Shown piece after piece: positions 35,806 to 43,966 of a stretch of DNA of 64,000 nt. Position numbers and translations under genes: made by a program. How positions within the stretch are numbered: the stretch's first letter is position 1; the number at the start of each line of letters is the position of its first letter. Origin of the DNA: Actinomycetes bacterium (lineage in GTDB: Bacteria > Actinomycetota > Actinomycetes > Propionibacteriales > Nocardioidaceae); NCBI GenBank assembly GCA_023460975.1, contig JAEWOG010000023.1, positions 1 to 64,000 on the forward strand, written 5' to 3'. The notes beneath the pieces are model-generated. The model was not told the origin of the DNA. It did not search any database and worked only from the letters and a program-made list of their open reading frames with translations.

Positions 35806-35937
35806 GAGCCGCCTCTGCGGGGCGGCTCATCGCCATGATGGCACGCGCGAGCCCGGGTGGCACATCGCAGCGCGCCGGGAACAACGGTGGGCCGGGGGCG
35901 GTTGGAACCAGTACTTCAACTTTCACAGGAGTCCCGC

Positions 35938-36423
35938 ATGACCGCCGTTCCCGTCGCCCCGACACGCAGCCACGAAACGCGCTGGCTCGACGACGAGGAG
36001 ATGGCGGCCTGGCTGCCGCTGATCCGCATGATGCAGGAACTCCCGCACGCCCTCGACAAGGCCCTGCGCGAGGAGGTGGGCATCTCGCACGCCTACTACT
36101 CGATGCTGGCGATGCTGTCCGAGGCGCCCGGGCGCACCCTCGGCATGGGAGAACTGGCCCGACTCAGCGGCGCGACGCCGTCCCGTCTCAGCCACGCCGT
36201 CGACGTCCTCGAGCGCCGCGGGTGGGTGCAGCGCTGCCGTGACGGAGCCGATCGGCGGACGCAACGAGCCAGGCTCACCGATGACGGCATGGCGTTGCTC
36301 GAATCCATCGCTCCGGCACACGTACGACAGGTCCGTGACCTCGTCTTCGACCGCCTCGACCGGGACCAGATCCGTACGGTCCGCGAGGTGTCCACGTCCG
36401 TCCTCGAGGCGCTCGGCCTCTGA
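35938..36423 (+). CDS. MarR-family transcriptional regulator
   Basis: A 161-residue winged-helix regulator: helices around WLPLIRMMQELPHALDKAL, then the DNA-binding part MGELARLSGATPSRLSHAVDVLERRGWVQRCRDGADRRTQ (positions ~36148-36261) with the wing GADRRTQRARLTDDG. ATG 35938 follows AGGAGT. The MFS exporter gene converges on it from the right, across a 92-bp palindrome, and is a plausible target. Confidence 0.9.
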   Translation: MTAVPVAPTRSHETRWLDDEEMAAWLPLIRMMQELPHALDKALREEVGISHAYYSMLAMLSEAPGRTLGMGELARLSGATPSRLSHAVDVLERRGWVQRCRDGADRRTQRARLTDDGMALLESIAPAHVRQVRDLVFDRLDRDQIRTVREVSTSVLEALGL

Positions 36424-36446
36424 TTGGGGGCTGGCGGGGGTGTGTG

Positions 36447-36538
36447 CAGGTTCCCCCGCATAGGCGGGGGATTGTGAACTTCCAGTGGTGTGCACACCCC
36501 TATAAGTTCATGCTCCCCCGCAGAAGCGGGGGAACCTG
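36447..36538. repeat. 92-bp palindromic element made of two facing hairpins
   Basis: Left arm 36447-36481 and right arm 36504-36538 are 35-base inverted copies of CAGGTTCCCCCGC-nnnn-GCGGGGGA-nnn-TGAACTT, identical except in the two small variable positions. Each arm folds on itself (CCCCCGC/GCGGGGG), and the exact centre is a perfect palindrome GGTGTGCACACC at 36487-36498. It sits between converging genes (MarR and MFS) and may be a double terminator or a REP-like element. Confidence 0.9.
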
Positions 36539-36587
36539 GGGCCACTGAGGTCACGGGAACCCCGGGAGTCCGGGGGCGGCGAGGGGG

Positions 36588-38009
36588 TCAGGCAGAGGCA
36601 AGTGCTGCGCCGCGGGAGCGGTCGGGGATCAGCATCGAGACGATCGCGCCGACCATGGTGGCTGCGATCCCGGTGGCGAAGCAGAGCTGGAAGGCGGCTT
36701 GGCTGGGCACGTCGTACGGCCCCAGCGGGACGGTGTGGCTCAGCAGCAGCGCGGCCATCACGGCTCCCGCGGAGGTGGTGCCCACCGCGCGCATCAGCCC
36801 GTTGAGGCCCACGGCTGAACCGGACTCGGAGAAGGGGACGTTCGCCAGGATGAGGGTCGGCATCGACGCGAAGGCCAGGGCAACGCCGGCGCACCCCACG
36901 CACATGGCGAGCATCAGGGAGACGGGGGAGTCCATGGCCAGCAGCGAGATCAGGTAGCCGAGCCCCAGGACGAGGTTGCCCAGGGCCAGCGTGGGTCGGG
37001 GTCCCAGCCGGGAGATGAGGCGTCCTGAGACGGGTGCGATGAGCATCATGACGACGCCGCCGGGCGTGAGCCACAGGCCTGCCTGGAGCACCGTTTGGCC
37101 CAGTCCGTGGCCGGTGGCCGTCGGCATGGTGAGGAGTTGGGGGACCACGATCGAGCTGGCCATCATCCCGAACCCGGTCAGCATGGCGGCGATGTTGGTC
37201 AGCAGGACGGGGGCTCGGGCGCTGACGCGCAGGTCGACCAAGGGGTTCCTCGCGCGCAGTTGGTGCGTGCCCCACGCCAGGAGGACCAGCGCCCCGGCGA
37301 CGATGCAACCGGAGGTGGCCAGCGAACCCCAGCCCCAGTCGTTGCCCTTCGAGACCCCGATCAGTACGGCGCCCAGCCCGACGGCGAGTCCCGCAGCGCC
37401 GACGGGGTCAAAGGTGCTCGGGTGCTCGGGCGGCAGGTGCGGGATGAAGCAGAGCGTCAGGGCGAGGACCACGAGGGCGACGCCGCCGGAGACCACGAAC
37501 AGCGTGTGCCAGTCGTGCTCCTGGGCGATCCAGGCAGCCATCGGCATGCCGATGGAGCCGCCGACGCCCATCGTCGCGCTCAGCATCGCGATGGAGGTGG
37601 GGACGCGGGCCGGGGGTACGACGGAGCGCACCAGGTTGATCGCGACGGGAACGTAGCCCATGGCGAGTCCCTGGAGCGTGCGCCCGGCGAGCATGGGCAG
37701 CAGCGAGTCGGCCACGGCGCACAGGGCCGAGCCGAGTGCGAGCAGTACGGCGCTCGCGGCCAGAATCCGCTGGCGGCCGAGGATGTCGCTGAGGCGCCCG
37801 GCCACGGGCATGACGACGGCGCCCGCGAGAAGGGTCACGGTGACGACCCAGGACGCGTTGCTGTGCGAGGTGTTCAGCAGCCGTGGCAGGTCGCCCTGGA
37901 TCGGGATGACGAGCGTCTGCATGAGGGAGGCCCCCAGGCTGCCGAGGCAGAGCACGGCCAGGATCAGGCCCGGCCGGCGCATTGCTGGCGCGGTGGTGGG
38001 GTCGTGCAC
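36588..38009 (-). CDS. MFS multidrug transporter, DHA2-like
   Basis: A 473-residue major-facilitator protein with about 14 predicted helices. Motif A appears as AGRLSDILGRQRI between helices 2 and 3, and motif C-like GxxxGP-type glycines occur in ATMGVGGSIGMPMAAWIAQ; SGRLISRLGPRPTL marks the second half. The EmrB/QacA type exports toxic compounds. GTG 38009 has AGGA close upstream; ATG 37982 (MRRPGLIL), directly at helix 1, is the alternative. The frame extends further upstream but is not supported there. Confidence 0.88.
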   Translation of the reverse strand: MHDPTTAPAMRRPGLILAVLCLGSLGASLMQTLVIPIQGDLPRLLNTSHSNASWVVTVTLLAGAVVMPVAGRLSDILGRQRILAASAVLLALGSALCAVADSLLPMLAGRTLQGLAMGYVPVAINLVRSVVPPARVPTSIAMLSATMGVGGSIGMPMAAWIAQEHDWHTLFVVSGGVALVVLALTLCFIPHLPPEHPSTFDPVGAAGLAVGLGAVLIGVSKGNDWGWGSLATSGCIVAGALVLLAWGTHQLRARNPLVDLRVSARAPVLLTNIAAMLTGFGMMASSIVVPQLLTMPTATGHGLGQTVLQAGLWLTPGGVVMMLIAPVSGRLISRLGPRPTLALGNLVLGLGYLISLLAMDSPVSLMLAMCVGCAGVALAFASMPTLILANVPFSESGSAVGLNGLMRAVGTTSAGAVMAALLLSHTVPLGPYDVPSQAAFQLCFATGIAATMVGAIVSMLIPDRSRGAALASA

Positions 38010-38033
38010 TCGTCCTGCCCTTCGCGTCGGTGT

Positions 38034-38052
38034 TGTGCAAGGTACATGCACA
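38034..38052. promoter_or_regulatory. putative operator upstream of the MFS gene
   Basis: TGTGCA (38034-38039) and TGCACA (38047-38052) are perfect inverted arms, extending by one mismatch, with a 7-base spacer. It lies about 25 nt upstream of the MFS start. A dimeric regulator such as the nearby MarR protein could bind; this is inference only. Confidence 0.4.
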
Positions 38053-38151
38053 TGGACGGTCGCGTGGGCGTTGTGCGACCAACTGGGATCCGCTGGCCTA
38101 GGGTGGGCGCGGGTCCGGGAGCGGTCTGGGCCCACGACGAAGGGCAAGCAG

Positions 38152-38796
38152 GTGATCGTCTCCCACAGCCAGCGGCTGTTGTTCGTCCACGTGCAGAAGA
38201 CGGGCGGCACCTCGATCGACTGGTTGCTGCGCGATCTCGACATCGGCGCCGAACCGCTCAAGGGGCTTCCCGGCACCAAGCACGCCAAGCTCCGCGCTGC
38301 ACTCCGGGAGCACCCGCCGCTGCGCGACTACTTCATCTTCGGTTTTGTCCGCAATCCCTGGGCGCGCCTGTTCTCGTGGCACGCGATGGTGCTGCGCCGT
38401 CAGGAGTTGAGCGAGACCAGCGACTACATGGCCGACCGGATGGCGCGCAACCCGTTCTGGCTCAAGGTCGCCGACGACTACGAGTCGTTCGAGGACTTCG
38501 TGCTGCGGGGCACTGAGGACATCCCGCGCCTGCGCGTGCCGCAGCTCGATTACCTCGTGGCGCCTCGGCGCCGGGCGGACTTCATCGGTCGGACCGAGAA
38601 CCTCGACGACGACGTACGCGAGGCGATGCGTCGCGCTGGGTTGGGGGAGCGGGCCGAGGAAGTCCTCCCGCCCCGCCGCAACGCCGGGCCCAGTGGCCGC
38701 TTCCGCGAGCACTACACCCCGGCGATGGTCGATCGCGTGGCCGAGGTGTTCGCCACGGACATTGCGGAGTTCGGCTACACCTTCGACGGCGACTGA
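38152..38796 (+). CDS. sulfotransferase family 2-like protein
   Basis: A 214-residue PAPS-dependent sulfotransferase-like protein. The 5'-phosphosulfate loop is LLFVHVQKTGGTSID at about residues 9-23, and the 3'-phosphate site is FGFVRNPWARLFSWHAMV near 64-81. The C-terminal part includes RFREHYTPAMVDRVAEVFATDIAEFGY, typical of carbohydrate sulfotransferases. The acceptor is unknown. GTG 38152 has AGGG 8 nt upstream. It is a single gene flanked by a terminator hairpin. Confidence 0.85.
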   Translation: MIVSHSQRLLFVHVQKTGGTSIDWLLRDLDIGAEPLKGLPGTKHAKLRAALREHPPLRDYFIFGFVRNPWARLFSWHAMVLRRQELSETSDYMADRMARNPFWLKVADDYESFEDFVLRGTEDIPRLRVPQLDYLVAPRRRADFIGRTENLDDDVREAMRRAGLGERAEEVLPPRRNAGPSGRFREHYTPAMVDRVAEVFATDIAEFGYTFDGD

Positions 38797-38807
38797 GCCA
38801 GGGCCGC

Positions 38808-38831
38808 ACCGTGACCGGCGCAGGTCACGGT
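38808..38831. terminator. terminator-like hairpin after the sulfotransferase gene
   Basis: ACCGTGACC (38808-38816) pairs with GGTCACGGT (38823-38831) around a 6-base loop, 12 nt past the stop codon. The rest of the 256-nt gap to the SNF2 gene shows no gene. Confidence 0.6.
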
Positions 38832-39052
38832 TCGGCACCAGAAGTCGGGCCGGGTTCGGCGTGACGCGCAGGACCGGGATAGACTTGAGGGGCATCCCAC
38901 GGACGCCGCAGCAGGCTCCGGGAGCCACCGGGTGGCTCGGGATTCGACACCGTCGCGTTGTACGCACGGGCCTGCACCGCCGTGACCGGCACACAGCCGG
39001 CGTCAGGCGCGCTGGCCACCGGACGCGCGCACCTCACGGGAGGAACCCCACC

Positions 39053-41179
39053 TTGGCCCAGCGCCAGCGCCAACGCGGCTCACGCCGCACCCCCGCGCAC
39101 GCCCGCCACAAGGACAACGAGGGCATCGTGCCCGTGCTCGCCCGCGCGGTGCGCGAGCTCGAGTCCGCAGTCCAGCGCGGTCCGCTTTCGCCGACCCAGC
39201 GCACGCGCTTCCAGGTCGTGGCCATCGTGGCCCGCGAGCACCGCTCGGAGGTGAAGGCCGCCGAGTCCCTCACGGACGCGCAGAAGGCGGACGAGCTCAA
39301 GCGTCTCGACGGCATCGCCACGATCCTCGCCAAGACGGCCACGCGCGACCCCTCCCTGTTCACGTTGCTCGCCGACGACGCCGTGATCTCGGAGGCGGCC
39401 AAGGACCTGCGTGCCGAGATGATGCGCCGCGCCGGTCTGGAAGTGCCCGTCGAGGAGGTGCAGCAGGCCGAGGAGGTCGACCCCACCGCGGAGCGCCGGG
39501 TGGTGCCGCGGGACGTCGTACGCCGTCAGCTGGCCAATCCGTTCCTCGAGCCGGACTTCTCGATCTATCGCCCCCGCAGGTCCGCGACCCACCGGCTGGA
39601 CACCTGGGAGCTCCTCGGCCCGCTGTTCCGCTCGTTCGAGCTCGGCGGTTCGTCCTCGCGCATGGAGCTGCCGGAGGCGGCCTCGCTGAGCGCGCCCGGT
39701 TCGCTCGAGCTGATGCCGCACCAGGCTCGTCTGATCACCGCGGCGGCCGAGGGGCACCGTACGTTCCTGCTCGCCGACGAGCCCGGCCTCGGCAAGACGG
39801 CGCAGGCGTTGCTCGCGGCGCAGGCCGCCGACGCCTACCCGCTGCTGGTCGTGTGCCCCAACGTCGTCAAGACCAACTGGGCGCGTGAGACCGAGCGGTG
39901 GACGCCGCGTCGCCGCGCGACGGTGATCCACGGCGACGGCGACAACATCGATGCCTTCGCCGACGTCGTGATCGTCAACTACGAGATCCTCGACCGGCAC
40001 GTGGGTTGGTTGGGGGACTTTGGTTTCCGCGGCATGGTGGTCGACGAGGCGCACTTCATCAAGAACAAGTCCTCCCAGCGGTCCAAGCACGTCCTCGAGC
40101 TCTCCGAGCGGCTGCGCACTCGTACGGCCCGCCCGTTGCTGATGGCGCTGACCGGCACGCCCCTGATCAACACGATCGAGGACTTCCGCGCGATCTGGCA
40201 GTTCCTGGGCTGGATCGACGACGTCAAGCCGCTGCCCGAGCTCATGGACTCCCTGGAGGAGACCGAGCTGTCGCCCGCCGAACCCGCGTTCTACCCGGCC
40301 GCGCGCAAGGCGGTCATCGACATGGGAATCGTGCGCCGCCGCAAGGCGGAGGTTGCCGAGGACATCCCGGCACGCCGCATCGCCGACATCCCGGTGGAGC
40401 TCGACGACGAGGACTCGCGCTCGATCAAGGCGGCCGAGGCGGAGTTGGCTCGTCGCCTCGTGCAGCGCTACCACGCCGCGCTGGAGACGCGCCGCGCCGG
40501 GAGCGTCGTCGACGGCATCGACCACGAGCTCGTCCGCCGCGTTGCCACCTGGGAGCGCGAGGAGATGGAGACCTCCACCAACGGGGAGAACGTCTTCTCG
40601 ATGCTGCGTCGCATCGGTCAGGCCAAAGCGGGTCTGGCCGCCGACTACGCCGCACAGTTGGCCCGCAACGTGGGCAAGGTCGTGTTCTTCGCCCGCCACG
40701 TCGACGTCATGGACGTGGCCGAGGAGACGTTCACGCGACGCGGGCTGGAACACCGCTCCATCCGTGGCGACCAGAGCCCCAAGGCGCGCGAGAAGGCGAT
40801 CGACGACTTCGTCAACGATCCCGAAGTGGCCGTCATCGTGTGCTCGTTGAGCGCGGCCGGTGTGGGGGTCAACCTGCAGGTGGCGTCCAACGTCGTCCTG
40901 GCGGAGTTGTCGTGGACCGACGCCGAGCAGACCCAGGCGATCGACCGGGTGCACCGCATCGGCCAGGAGGAGCCCGTGACCGCGTGGCGCATCATCGCCT
41001 CGCAGACGATCGACACGCGGATCGCGGAGTTGATCGACTCCAAGGCTGGCCTGGCGGCCCGGGCGCTGGATGGCTCGGACGAGGAGGTCACCTCGTCGGC
41101 TGACATCCAGACCGAGGCGCTGGTGGCACTCCTGACTGAGGCGCTGACGCAGGAGTCCCGCAGGGTCGTCGTCGGCTGA
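39053..41179 (+). CDS. SNF2-family DEAD/DEAH helicase (SMARCAL1-like)
   Basis: A 708-residue superfamily-2 ATPase. A helical N-terminal region of about 200 residues precedes the helicase core. Motif I is DEPGLGKTAQALL (about 243-255), motif II is DEAH at about 331-334 in VVDEAHFIKNK, and motif III is ALTGTPLIN. The C-terminal lobe has VVFFARHVDVMD, CSLSAAGVGVNLQ (motif V) and QAIDRVHRIGQEEPVT (motif VI). Such proteins remodel nucleic acids, for example by annealing or fork remodelling. The start is a TTG at 39053, chosen because GGGAGGA lies exactly 8 nt upstream and no ATG/GTG fits; longer open frame upstream is unsupported. Confidence 0.88.
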   Translation: MAQRQRQRGSRRTPAHARHKDNEGIVPVLARAVRELESAVQRGPLSPTQRTRFQVVAIVAREHRSEVKAAESLTDAQKADELKRLDGIATILAKTATRDPSLFTLLADDAVISEAAKDLRAEMMRRAGLEVPVEEVQQAEEVDPTAERRVVPRDVVRRQLANPFLEPDFSIYRPRRSATHRLDTWELLGPLFRSFELGGSSSRMELPEAASLSAPGSLELMPHQARLITAAAEGHRTFLLADEPGLGKTAQALLAAQAADAYPLLVVCPNVVKTNWARETERWTPRRRATVIHGDGDNIDAFADVVIVNYEILDRHVGWLGDFGFRGMVVDEAHFIKNKSSQRSKHVLELSERLRTRTARPLLMALTGTPLINTIEDFRAIWQFLGWIDDVKPLPELMDSLEETELSPAEPAFYPAARKAVIDMGIVRRRKAEVAEDIPARRIADIPVELDDEDSRSIKAAEAELARRLVQRYHAALETRRAGSVVDGIDHELVRRVATWEREEMETSTNGENVFSMLRRIGQAKAGLAADYAAQLARNVGKVVFFARHVDVMDVAEETFTRRGLEHRSIRGDQSPKAREKAIDDFVNDPEVAVIVCSLSAAGVGVNLQVASNVVLAELSWTDAEQTQAIDRVHRIGQEEPVTAWRIIASQTIDTRIAELIDSKAGLAARALDGSDEEVTSSADIQTEALVALLTEALTQESRRVVVG

Positions 41180-41313
41180 CCTGGGGCCGGGGCGCCGCCC
41201 AGCAGTGCCGCTGGACCCCCGGTTCGGGGCCAACGGCCCTTGTCCCATGCCCGTGCTCGGGAGAAGGTGGGGGTGAGGAGATCCCTCTCTCGGCGACCCC
41301 CAGGAGGCGCGCC

Positions 41314-41757
41314 ATGACCGACCGCGAGCTCTACGGCGACATCGGAGTCGACGACGAGGACCAGCTGCAGCCGGGGGACACCCTCGACGACACCGAGCTC
41401 GTCGACGTCCTCGACCGTGGCTACTCGCCTCCCGACCGCCCGCCGTACGGCTATGACGACTCCGACGAGCGCGGCGGCGAGGGGCTGAGCCGGCACCTCG
41501 CTGCGGAGATCCCGGACCCGGACCCGTACGAGGTCGACGAGTGGACCGACGAGAACGCACTCGACGAGGACCTGGGCAACGACGAGGCCGCACCCCGTAC
41601 GGGACGGCTCGTCCAGCCGGACGAGGGCGCGGGTGCGGACGTGGACGGCCAGGAGGTGGCCCGCGATGTCGGCATCGACGGCGCCGGGGCCAGCGCCGAG
41701 GAGGCTGCGATGCACGTGTGCGACGCGCCGGAGCCGGGCTTCGACCGCGACTACTGA
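41314..41757 (+). CDS. DUF5709 acidic protein
   Basis: A 147-residue, strongly acidic, probably disordered protein. It has the family's start ELYGDIGVDDEDQLQPGDTL and DRGYSPPDRPPYGYDD, and a C-terminal AEEAAMHV segment. Known only from actinobacteria; function unknown. ATG 41314 is preceded by AGGAGG about 7 nt upstream. Confidence 0.82.
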   Translation: MTDRELYGDIGVDDEDQLQPGDTLDDTELVDVLDRGYSPPDRPPYGYDDSDERGGEGLSRHLAAEIPDPDPYEVDEWTDENALDEDLGNDEAAPRTGRLVQPDEGAGADVDGQEVARDVGIDGAGASAEEAAMHVCDAPEPGFDRDY

Positions 41758-41876
41758 TCGGCGGCCGCGACCGCTGGCCCGACGCATCTGACGTCCTTCC
41801 TCTGACTCCGTCGCCCCACACCCCCTAGGGTGTTCGCGGCCCGAGCGTTTCGGGCCGCGACGGCGAAGGAGACACG

Positions 41877-42515
41877 ATGACCGGGTTGCAGCGCGGGTGG
41901 CACATCCTCACCGCGGTGGTCGTGACCGTCGCGGTGACGGGCCAGTTGGTCTCGAGCGTGTTGCAGGGACTCTCGGCGCTGAACTTCTTCAGCTACTTCA
42001 CCATCCAGTCCAACCTGCTGGTGCTGGCCACCGCGCTCGCCCTGCTGTGCGGCTGCGACTCCCAGGCGCGCTGGTTCCGAGTTCTGCGGCTGGCCGCGCT
42101 CACGGGCATCACGCTGACCTTCGTCGTGTACGCCGTGATGATCGGACCCCACATCACGCTCAGCGGCGCCGACTGGTGGTTCGACAAGGGCCTGCACTAC
42201 GCGGCGCCGGCGTTGGCGCTGGGGGGTCTGGTCGTGGGGCCCCGCACGAGGTGGGGTTGGCCCGACCTCGCCTTCATCGCCTGGCCGGCCCTGTGGCTGA
42301 TGTACACCTTGGGCCGGGCAGCGGCGTTCAACCCGGCGTACACGATGCCGGACCTGACCACCGCGCGGGTTCCCTACGACTTCCTCGATGTGGAGCGGGT
42401 CGGCGCCGCGACCTTGGTGGTGACCGTGGTGGCCATCACGGCGGTGCTGTTGGGCATCGCCTCGGCGTACGTGGCCGTGTCCCGCCGCGCAGCAACCCAG
42501 AGCGCCGCTGCCTGA
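41877..42515 (+). CDS. Pr6Pr/FAR-17a-like membrane protein
   Basis: A 212-residue protein with six hydrophobic helices. The signature SYFTIQSNLLVLATALALL near residue 40 and the HYAAPALALGGLVVGPR region with a conserved His near 104 fit the Pr6Pr family of unknown function. ATG 41877 follows AAGGAG. The gene converges on the SDR gene with only six bases between the stops. Confidence 0.8.
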   Translation: MTGLQRGWHILTAVVVTVAVTGQLVSSVLQGLSALNFFSYFTIQSNLLVLATALALLCGCDSQARWFRVLRLAALTGITLTFVVYAVMIGPHITLSGADWWFDKGLHYAAPALALGGLVVGPRTRWGWPDLAFIAWPALWLMYTLGRAAAFNPAYTMPDLTTARVPYDFLDVERVGAATLVVTVVAITAVLLGIASAYVAVSRRAATQSAAA

Positions 42516-42521
42516 GGCGCC

Positions 42522-43268
42522 TCACATCAGCTTGCGGGCCACCGGGAGCGGCAGGTGCTTGAGCGCGAACCCGGCGGGCACCCACGGCCAGGCGGGCACG
42601 CGGGCCGAGGCGACCTTCTTCTCCATGGCGGCCACCATCGACCGCACGCCGGTGACGGTGTCGACCATGAGCGGCGTGTTCGCGGCGGTCCCGGACATCT
42701 CGGACTCGATGTAGCCGGGGTAGAGCACGGTCACGGCGATGCCGGGGATCCGCATGACGTCGGCACGGAAGCCCTCGGCGAGGTGCGCGACGAACGCCTT
42801 GGTGGCGGCATAGGTGGTGATGTTCTTCGGCATGCCCCGCATCGCGGACACCGACGAGATCATGACGAGGTGACCGGCCTCTTGGGCGCGGAAGATCGCC
42901 GCGGCGGCCTCGGTCTGCGCCAGCGCCCCGATGGTGTTGGTGAGGGCGGTGTCGCGGTTGGCGTCGAAGCGACCCGAGCCGAGTGGCTGGCCCTTGCCGA
43001 GGCCGGCGTTGACCACGACCCGATCCAGGTGGCCGAACTCGGCTGCGAAGTCATTGAAGACCTCGAAGACAGCATCGTGGTCGTTGACGTCGAGGGCTCG
43101 CACGGAGACGGTCCGCTCCGGGTGCGCGGTGACGATCTCGGCGCGCAGTTCCTCCAGCCGATCCGTACGGCGGGCGCACAGCGCGAGGTCGTGGCCGAGC
43201 GCGGCGAGCTGGCGGGCCATCTCGGCTCCGAGCCCCGACGAGGCGCCAGTGATCAGGGTGGTGGGCAT
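42522..43268 (-). CDS. SDR-family oxidoreductase
   Basis: A 248-residue classical short-chain dehydrogenase: TGASSGLGAEMAR at the N-terminus for NAD(P) binding, VNAGLGKGQPLG for the NAG motif, catalytic Ser in VMISSVSAM and YAATKAF for Tyr/Lys. A C-terminal extension with VPAGFALKHLPLPVARKL may be amphipathic. Substrate unknown. ATG 43268 has AAAGGA upstream. It lies 41 nt behind the phosphatase gene and may be the last gene of that operon. Confidence 0.88.
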   Translation of the reverse strand: MPTTLITGASSGLGAEMARQLAALGHDLALCARRTDRLEELRAEIVTAHPERTVSVRALDVNDHDAVFEVFNDFAAEFGHLDRVVVNAGLGKGQPLGSGRFDANRDTALTNTIGALAQTEAAAAIFRAQEAGHLVMISSVSAMRGMPKNITTYAATKAFVAHLAEGFRADVMRIPGIAVTVLYPGYIESEMSGTAANTPLMVDTVTGVRSMVAAMEKKVASARVPAWPWVPAGFALKHLPLPVARKLM

Positions 43269-43309
43269 GGTGGTTCCTTTCGTACGGGCGCTCTCGACGC
43301 CGCGCTGGT

Positions 43310-43966
43310 TCAGCGGTAGGAGATGCGACCCACGTCGAGATGGCCGTGCTCGTTGAGCGAGACCAACGTGGTGCCGCGCGAGCCCACGACGACGGTGGCG
43401 TGGCTGGAGTTGACGGTCGTGGGGTTCAGGCGCTGCCACAGGTCGGCGCCGCCCCCGAGCAGGTGCGCGGCGATCCACGCCACGGGACCCCCGCTGGTCG
43501 AGACGAGCGCGGTCGCGTCGGCGGGCAGACTCCCGAGCAGGTGGGTGAATGCGCCTTCGACGCGGCGGGTGAACTCGGCGAAGGTCTCGTGCCCCGCCGC
43601 GTCAGCATCGCCGCGGATCCACGCTGCGGTGGCGTCCTCGAACCAGCGCTGGAAGGTGGTCCTGTCCGCCACGGATCCTTCGTCGCTGGGGGCGCCGTGG
43701 GAGAGCAGGACCTGACGGTGGTCGAACTCGTTCCAGCCCTCGTCGCTGTGGATCTCGACGTCCCATCCGCCACCGGAAAGGATCTGTTCGGCCGACTGGA
43801 GGTGGCGCCTCATCGCACCGCTCACCAGGTGTGTGATGACCACGCCGCGGCGGGCGAGGTGTGCGCCCAGGAGCCGGGTCTGTTCCTGGCCCAGCGGCGA
43901 GAGGTTGTCGTAGTCCTCGGCGCCGAAGGAGGCCTGGCCGTGCCGTACGAGCAGGACCCGGCTCAC
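43310..43966 (-). CDS. histidine phosphatase superfamily protein
   Basis: A 218-residue phosphoglycerate-mutase-like phosphatase. The phospho-His motif LLVRHGQASFG lies at residues 5-15, a second conserved segment is HLVSGAMRRHLQSAEQIL, and the late STSGGPVAWIAAHLL region holds the usual second His-type site but with Ser-Gly instead of His-Gly. It starts at GTG 43966, overlapping the kinase stop (GTGA). In this operon it might dephosphorylate a phosphorylated intermediate or a side product; that is inference. Confidence 0.85.
   Translation of the reverse strand: MSRVLLVRHGQASFGAEDYDNLSPLGQEQTRLLGAHLARRGVVITHLVSGAMRRHLQSAEQILSGGGWDVEIHSDEGWNEFDHRQVLLSHGAPSDEGSVADRTTFQRWFEDATAAWIRGDADAAGHETFAEFTRRVEGAFTHLLGSLPADATALVSTSGGPVAWIAAHLLGGGADLWQRLNPTTVNSSHATVVVGSRGTTLVSLNEHGHLDVGRISYR

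Noticed and set aside
36447..36538. Possible minimal CRISPR array, because the hairpins resemble type I-E repeats
   Set aside because: There are only two units, they are inverted rather than direct, the sequence between them is itself palindromic, and no cas gene is in the window.
41180..41313. A possible tRNA in the GC-rich gap containing a GGTTCGGG-like stretch
   Set aside because: No acceptor stem or anticodon arm can be formed around it; it is probably the 3' end/leader region between the SNF2 and DUF5709 genes.
39080..41821. A 913-codon minus-strand open frame opposite the SNF2 helicase
   Set aside because: The helicase motifs I-VI are all on the plus strand; the minus frame shows no motif and runs through three unrelated genes.
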